Both the position numbers and the translations under genes were made by a program. A stretch of 64,000 bases of DNA, taken from DATBVX01 sp963696675. GTDB taxonomy: Bacteria > Pseudomonadota > Gammaproteobacteria > Steroidobacterales > Steroidobacteraceae. The notes under the pieces are model-generated. The model searched no databases. It was not told the origin of the DNA and saw only the letters and a list, made by a program, of their open reading frames with translations. The stretch covers positions 1 through 64,000 of the forward strand of contig CAVOLM010000008.1 in the NCBI GenBank assembly GCA_963696675.1, given 5' to 3'. Below, piece by piece: positions 58,612-64,000 of this stretch (positions within the stretch are counted from its first letter, which is position 1; each line of letters begins with the position of its first letter).

Positions 58612-60620
58612 ATGTCACGCAAAGTCATTGTGGGTACAGCAGCAATACTTGCCTTTACGTTCGGCGCCTCTGGCGCAAGCGCAGACTCTGACTCAAAACC
58701 GGACTCTGACTCAAAACCCATTGGGCAGGTGATCGTCACCGCCTCGCCGCTCGCGCGCGATGCGGATTCGTTCGCGACCATCGTCGACAGCGTCGACCGT
58801 GACCAGATTCTGCGGCAGGGCGGCGCGAACCTCGCCGACGCGCTCTCGAATGAACCCGGCGTGACCGGCACGAGCTTCGCGGCCGGCGCGAGCCGGCCCG
58901 TGATCCGCGGCTTCGACGCCAACCGCGTGCGGATTCTCGAAGACGGCATCGGCAGCTTCGACGTCTCCGATGTCGGGCCCGATCACGGCGTGCCGATCGA
59001 TCCGCTCTCGGCGCAGAAGATCGAGGTCGTGCGCGGCGCGGCGACGCTGCGCTACGGCAGCCAGGCCATCGGCGGCGTCGTGAACGCGATCAACAATCGA
59101 GTACCGACGCGAGCTGCCCGAAGAGCCGATTGCCGGCGAGCTCACCGCCAGCTATGCAGACAACGCCGACATGCGACAGGGCTCGGCACTGCTCGATGGC
59201 GCGCGCCGGGCAGTTCGCGTTCCACGCCGACGGCTTCGATCGGCACGCGGACGACTACGACACTCCCGAGGGCCGCATGAGCAACTCGTACTTTCGGGGC
59301 GATGGCTATGCGGTCGGCGGCTCCTACTTCTTCGGCGACAGCAGGATCGGGGCTGGCGCCATTCACTACGACGCGAAGTACGGCATCCCGGGCGAGGACA
59401 CGTTCATCGACATGAAGCAGACGAAGGAACTGATGCGCTCCTCCTTCGCGGTCGGCGCCGGTGCGTTCCAGACGCTCAACGTCGAGGGCGGCTACGCCGA
59501 CTACGAGCACAGCGAGCGCGATCCGGCAACCGATGAAGCGCTGTCGACCTTCAAGGACCACGAGTGGGACGGACGCGCCGAGGGACTGTTCGGCGAGATG
59601 GGGCCCTTCTCCGGCGCCGCGATCGGCGTGCAGGTGCAGAACCGCGACTTCTCGGCGCTCGGCGAAGGAGCCGACTACCTGCTGCCGACCACGACCGACA
59701 CGTACGCGGTCTTCGTGTTCGCCGAGGCACCGCTCGGCAAGGCAGTGGACCTGCAGACCGGCGCACGCGTCGAGCAGGTGAAGATCGACGGCACGCCGGC
59801 CTCGGACGTCCCGACCTCGCGCGATTTCACGCCGGTCAGCGGCTCGATCGGGCTGCTGTTCAACGCAGCGAAGACGTCTCCCTGGGCGTGACGCTGTCGA
59901 GCGCGGCGCGCGCACCGGCGCAGACGGAGCTGTTCGCGCGCGGCCCGCACGACGGCCCCGCGACGTTCGAGACCGGCGACCCGACGCTCGACATCGAGCG
60001 CGCGAACTCGCTCGAGGGCTCGCTGCGCGTGCGCACCGATGGCGTGCGGCTCGATGGTTCGGTGTGGGGCGCGCGCTTCAGCAACTACATCTTTGGCAAT
60101 CTCACCGGCCGCACGTGCGACGACGAAGGCAACTGCGTCGACGGCGACTCGCAGGAACTCAAGGAGCTCTTCTACACGCAGGTCGACGCGAAGTTCTGGG
60201 GCGCGGAAGCGAAGTCGACGTTTGGGCTCTACTCGGGATCGAATGGCAAGTTCCAGGCGCTGCTGCTGGCAGATTACGTGCGCGCCAAGCTCGACAGTGG
60301 CGGCAACGTGCCGCGCATCCCGCCGTATCACGTGGGCGGGGGCCTTTCCTGGGACAGCCCGAAGTTCGATGCCAGCGTGCTCGTCAAGTATTCCGGGTCT
60401 CAGAACGACGTGGCCAGCGCCGAGACACCGACCGGCAGCTTCACGTCCGTGGATGCACAGCTCGGCTGGCGCCCGCTCGAGTCTTCACCGGGCGTCGAGA
60501 CTCGCACTGATCGGCCACAACCTGACCGACTCGGTGCAGCGTAATTCGGTCGCACTCAACAAGGACGAGGTCATCCTGCCGGGTCGAGATGTGAGCCTGA
60601 TGGTGCGCGCGACGTTCTAG
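58612..60620 (+). CDS. TonB-dependent receptor, ZnuD-like (three frameshifts)
   Basis: About 665 residues. Signal peptide AILAFTFGASGASA; a TonB box region VIVTASPLARDADSF; a plug with QGGANLADALSNEPGVTGTSFAAGASRPVIRGFDANRVRILEDGIGSFD and IEVVRGAATLRYGSQAIGGVVNAINN; then a beta barrel ending VILPGRDVSLMVRATF with terminal Phe. His/Asp-rich loops (HADGFDRHADDYD, FDVSDVGPDHG) fit a zinc or haem receptor of the ZnuD type. Frame changes near 59105, 59210, 59875 and 60495. An 18-bp tandem repeat lies just after the signal peptide. Confidence 0.87.
58684..58719 (+). repeat. 18-bp tandem repeat, two copies
   Basis: Unit GACTCTGACTCAAAACC plus one base, twice, coding for DSDSKP-DSDSKP between the receptor's signal peptide and TonB box. 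In-frame units may vary in number by slippage. Confidence 0.9.
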
Positions 60621-60679
60621 GATGTCGTGGCAGGTGGTGCGCAGGCGCCACCTGCCCTGCGGCTCGGAGGGCTACGCAC

Positions 60680-61363
60680 TTGCCTCGGTCGTCGTCGCTC
60701 GACGCAGGGCGCCGCTCGGTCGCGCATACGTTCGCGCTGCGCCGTGTGGCGTGGGTGCTGGCTGCGCTGTTCCTTGGGACGGAACTCCTTCTCGCACTCA
60801 TCGATCATGTCGAGGGCAATCTCTGTGCAAGTAATCGTTTGCGGTCACGGGTGCAATGGGAACTCGCTCGCCAGCCCGATCTCTCGCTCGATGCGCTCGC
60901 CGAGGAGATCCACGGTTCGAAGGCAGTGGTGCTGGATGCAATGCCGAGTGAAAGGCGGGTCGGTGTTTCCGGTAAGGAGCTGCCGGCCGTGTGGCAGTGG
61001 GTGAGCCGATGGCCCGACCCGGTCATCATTCTCTGGGGTCGCGGGCATTCTTTCGAAATTCACGGACCACTCAGCGCTGTCACGATCGGCGGACGGAACG
61101 CCGACTGGTCCTTCGCGGCAGCAGCTGGGGCCGTGCTGGGCAAGTTGCAGCCGTCGGAACTGGGAGCGATCTATGCGTACCGCGCTCGAACCAGCGGTGG
61201 CGATGTTCCGGAAATGTTGTTCCTCGACCGCAGTGGAGAACTGATCTTCGAAATCGTTCCCGGGGACGCACTGCGCGAGCCGCTGCGGACACTACCGATC
61301 GAGGTCACGAATTCATTCCGGCAGATGAGGCTGCTGGAGCAGGTTTGTGAGAAGCCCGGATAG
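60680..61363 (+). CDS. ChuX/HutX-like haem utilisation protein (start uncertain)
   Basis: The conserved part spans about 60840-61363: SLDALAEEIHGSKAVVLDAMPSERR, VIILWGRGHSFEIHGPLSAV, and MLFLDRSGELIFEIVPGDALREPL, which follow the ChuX/HutX intracellular haem-carrier fold. The first 45 codons of this frame contain a TM-like stretch (VAWVLAALFLGTELLLALID) that is not in the family. An ATG at 60807 in another frame may be the true start if an indel intervenes. Follows the TonB receptor by 60 bp, so probably the same operon. Suggests the receptor may carry haem. Confidence 0.6.
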   Translation: MPRSSSLDAGRRSVAHTFALRRVAWVLAALFLGTELLLALIDHVEGNLCASNRLRSRVQWELARQPDLSLDALAEEIHGSKAVVLDAMPSERRVGVSGKELPAVWQWVSRWPDPVIILWGRGHSFEIHGPLSAVTIGGRNADWSFAAAAGAVLGKLQPSELGAIYAYRARTSGGDVPEMLFLDRSGELIFEIVPGDALREPLRTLPIEVTNSFRQMRLLEQVCEKPG

Positions 61364-61465
61364 GCCACCGCTATGGCCTGACACCGAACGCGTACGCCGC
61401 TGTCAGGCGGGCCGTTCGCGGCTCGACCGGGTGGAAATGCCCGACCGCACACCGCACGCGAACCA

Positions 61466-63304
61466 TCACAATGAACGTCCGACTCCCCAACAGGGGACAC
61501 TGTCTTCCCACCGGTTGTGAGTCAGTCTTATCGGCTCGGACCTTCCTTCGACCGGCGCAACGAAAATCTCGCCATAGGGCTGCGGGTTCTCGCTTGAAAG
61601 TGGGGCCTCGTCGTTAAGCCAGGCACGCATCGAAGCGAATGCGATCCACTTGCCATCTGGAGAGAATCGCGGATGCACGCTCGGCGCATACTCTTGAAAC
61701 AGGCGCCGGCTACCATTCGGTTTGCCGTCCTTCATGGGCTGCAGGTAGAGCTGAAAGTCGTTGCTGCTGAAGGCGATCAGATCACCATTCGGTGAAATCG
61801 TCGGCATCGTGTCGACATCTTCATCCTGGGTGATCTGCCTGATGTTAGTGCCGTCCGAGTTCATCAGGTAGATATCCTTGTTTCCGTCACGGGTACTTCG
61901 GAAAACAATCTGGCTGCCGTCAGCAGTCAGATCGGGAAACGCGTTGTTGCGGAATCTTCCTTGAGTCAGGTTCGTCGCCTTTGACCCATCGCTGCGGACG
62001 GTCCAAATATCCACGATCGCGTCATCGGAGGCGAACTGGGGCCCAACGGTGAATGCGATCAGATCTGCACGGCGCGCCCAACTGGTTGCCCATACCCGCA
62101 TGCTAGTCGAAGGAGCGAACACTTCACGTTTGCCAGAGCCATCGAAATGACTGGCTACGAGATGCATGTCGTTCGGATCATCCGCGTGCCGCAACTGGCT
62201 CGTGACAAACTCGAGGCCATCGGGGCTGATGGAACAAAATCGGCCATGCACGCCCTGGATGTCGAGGATCCGATCCGGCAATCGCACCTCATCATGCGTA
62301 CCTGACGCGACAATCTGAACTCCATTCGATCCGGTCGACTTGCCCGCGAGTGATCTTTTGCCGGTGCAGAGCATTCGTCCGTTCTAGTGATCGAATGCTA
62401 GTCCACGGCAGTCTCGCTGCGTCTCGTTTTCACGGCGAAGGTCTGATCCGTTGCTCGCGACCGACATGATTGCGAGGCCGTCGGACGTCTTCCTCACGAA
62501 CGCGACCCGCCCATTCGGCATCACGGCGGGCGACAACGCTGACAGGTCTTTCGGCGTGAGCGCGCGTTGGCCTGTGCCGTCGGAATTCATCGCCCAGATG
62601 CGGAAGGTCTCGCCCAAACCTCCCGAGTAAAAAAAGAGCGTGCGTCCATCAGGGGACCAGGCGGGTGATCCGCTCATCGACTTGAGCATCGTCAGTCGTC
62701 GCGGAGCCGATCCGCTCAGTCGCATCGTGTAAATCTCTGCCCGAAATGGGTACCGCTCCTCACTATCGCGATCGCTGCTGAAGGCCACCGTCTTACCGTC
62801 TGGCGATACAGCGGGACGAAAATCGCCCGCCGGATTACGAGTCAGATTTTTCGCCTGATTGGCGCTGCCGGGATCGTCTGGCCGGAACGGCATCGAAAAA
62901 AGATCGGCGTTCCCGTCGCGATCACTGACGAAGAGCAGCGTGCTGCCATCGGGCGCAAACGCGGGCGCAGCATCCATGAAACGTCCACGTGTCAGCGGCT
63001 TCGCTGGACCCGGGTGCTCAAGATCGAAGGCGTAAAGGTGAGGATTACCGGACCGCTCCGAGGAAAACACCACCCATCGGCCATCGGGCGAGAACGTCGC
63101 GTCATAGTTGTGGCCTGGGCCATCAGTAATTTGCTTTGTCGACGATCCTGGTCCGAAGAGATATACGTCCAGGGCGCCAGGGCGAATTGTCGTGTAGACA
63201 ATGCGCTCGCGTCGTTCATCTTCGGCCATCGGCGAAGTGGCCATCAACAACATCGACGCGCCCGCCAATGGCAGCGCCCACTTCAATCGCTCCGCACAAG
63301 GCAT
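61466..63304 (-). CDS. PD40/TolB-like beta-propeller protein split by an in-frame amber codon
   Basis: One frame of 612 codons broken only by TAG at 62384-62386. Start MPCAERLKWALPLAGASMLLMATSPMA is a signal peptide. PD40 propeller blades run on both sides: YDATFSPDGRWVVFSSERSGN, DFRPAVSPDGKTVAFSSDRDS, SPAWSPDGRTLFFYSGG, then after the stop LTADGSQIVFRSTRDGNKDIYLMNSDGTNIRQITQDED and PRFSPDGKWIAFASM. The stop lies in a link (AFDH-TAG-NGRMLCTGK). Either a nonsense mutation, an error, or two proteins. Without it, a TolB-like secreted propeller. Confidence 0.75.
63210..63283 (-). repeat. 74-bp direct repeat, copy B
   Basis: Signal-peptide region of the PD40 gene, repeated at 57896-57970 in the same orientation. 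The two copies flank the DUF2946-TonB receptor-ChuX-PD40 block (5.3 kb). Confidence 0.85.
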
Positions 63305-63397
63305 TCGGCACCTCGCGAACGAGCTGGCAGTGGTCGTCGTTGGAGGAGCAGCGTAGCATCACGCCCTCGCCGCCGTGCACCCCCGGGGACAATCAGA

Positions 63398-64000
63398 ATG
63401 GATACAAAAACACAGGTGCTGCGCAACGCGACCGTACTTCTCGCAGTTGCCTTGAACCTCCCGCTCGCCCACGCCGACATCACGCTCGAAGAGCGAATGA
63501 CCGTGGACGGCTTGATGAAATTCGCCAATATGAACGGCAAGACGGTGACTACCGTCGCCGGCGACCGAGCTCGTACGGAAAGCGACTTGCAGATGGAGTC
63601 GAAACTCATGCGCATGTTCGCCGGCAGCGCCATGGGTCCGACGGCTGAAATCATTCGGTTGGACCAGGAGAAGACCTACTCGTTGAATCTCAAGAAAAAG
63701 GAGTACACGGAGCAGAGCTTCGCTGACTTGCGCGCGAACTGGCAGAAGATGATGGACCAGGCGCAGCAGGCCCAGACACAGGCTCAGTCTCAGGCGCAGC
63801 AGACACAAGGGGCGCCAAGCCCCGTGGATCAGTCGCAGTGCGAATGGTCGGAACCGCGATCGGAAGTCAAACGCACCGGTGAGAAGGCGACTTTTGCCGG
63901 CTACGAGGCGGAAAGGGTAGCCATCTCTGCGACCCAGACGTGTAAGGACAAGAAGTCCGACGCAGTGTGTGATTTCACACTCAACCTCGACGAGTGGCTG
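63398..64000 (+). CDS. Exported DUF4412-like protein (cut by window end)
   Basis: 201 residues visible, open to the window end. Signal peptide RNATVLLAVALNLPLAHA; then ITLEERMTVDGLMKFANMNGKTVTTVAGDRARTESDLQM, IIRLDQEKTYSLNLKKKEYTEQSFADLRANWQKMM, which read like the DUF4412 repeated-strand fold. A Gln-rich linker AQQAQTQAQSQAQQTQ follows, then a second domain with Cys pairs. Function unknown; periplasmic. Divergent from the PD40 gene. Confidence 0.6.
   Translation, partial: MDTKTQVLRNATVLLAVALNLPLAHADITLEERMTVDGLMKFANMNGKTVTTVAGDRARTESDLQMESKLMRMFAGSAMGPTAEIIRLDQEKTYSLNLKKKEYTEQSFADLRANWQKMMDQAQQAQTQAQSQAQQTQGAPSPVDQSQCEWSEPRSEVKRTGEKATFAGYEAERVAISATQTCKDKKSDAVCDFTLNLDEWL

Noticed and set aside
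62384..62386. TAG as a recoded (pyrrolysine-like) codon
   Set aside because: Other genes in the window end with TAG and no pyrrolysine system or recoding hairpin is visible; error or mutation is simpler.
1..64000. CRISPR arrays, tRNA or rRNA genes, transposases, phage genes
   Set aside because: Looked for regularly spaced repeats, cloverleaf-like ends, DDE/HUH text and phage structural proteins; none seen.

Overview
The window is GC-rich and densely coded, with no rRNA, tRNA, phage or insertion sequence that I can see. Gene content points to a Gram-negative proteobacterium, most likely a soil or freshwater gammaproteobacterium of the Steroidobacter/Xanthomonad kind. That content includes outer-membrane receptors, OmpA and BON proteins, aerobic HemF, periplasmic MsrAB, an NdvB-type cyclic glucan synthase and a ZnuD-like TonB receptor. 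The lineage call is inference from gene families only.

Layout. 1-10.9 kb: a YCII/MFS/YceI operon, small regulators, a berberine-bridge-type flavoenzyme next to an AraC regulator, a proline iminopeptidase fused in frame to an ATP-dependent DNA ligase, and a TPR-hemF operon. 11-24.6 kb: pentose-phosphate genes (tal, zwf), a dihaem cytochrome c, a MocR regulator, a DMT transporter, a CmcJ-like oxygenase coupled to a GNAT, an FMN hydroxy-acid oxidase, a DDAH, and a threonine dehydratase-RidA pair. 24.6-34.3 kb: an ArsR regulator, periplasmic MsrA/MsrB, a zinc phospholipase C-like protein with a beta-rich tail, a lipoprotein hydrolase, a TIR-TolB-TPR protein next to a SLOG-transmembrane protein, and a 5'-3' exonuclease. 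34.3-39.9 kb: small proteins, an RRM protein, a Cys-repeat secreted protein, a response regulator, and DUF4398/OmpA and glycine-zipper envelope genes. 40-48.6 kb: one very large cyclic beta-1,2-glucan synthase. 48.6-56 kb: envelope and stress genes (GlsB, BON, diguanylate cyclase, a SWIM-like mini protein, two Crp/Fnr regulators, a desaturase). 56-64 kb: PhoX-like phosphatase, DUF2946, TonB receptor, ChuX-like and PD40 proteins.

Two things stand out. First, a palindrome of the form TGTAC-N6-GTACA (Crp/Fnr geometry) occurs seven times between 37.7 and 55.4 kb, mostly centred about 67-75 bp before start codons of envelope/stress genes. Two Crp/Fnr genes lie in the same stretch, so this looks like a local regulon. 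Second, the adjacent TIR-TolB-TPR and SLOG-4TM genes are a candidate nucleotide-signalling (Thoeris-like) immune module.

The sequence carries many single-base frameshifts in genes whose protein sequence is otherwise intact (ndvB, zwf, tal, hemF, cytochrome c, TonB receptor, TIR protein and more). Long genes in between are clean. I treat most of these as probable sequence or assembly errors and give the inferred full span; the real exceptions may be the shortened MFS gene and the in-frame amber codon at 62384.
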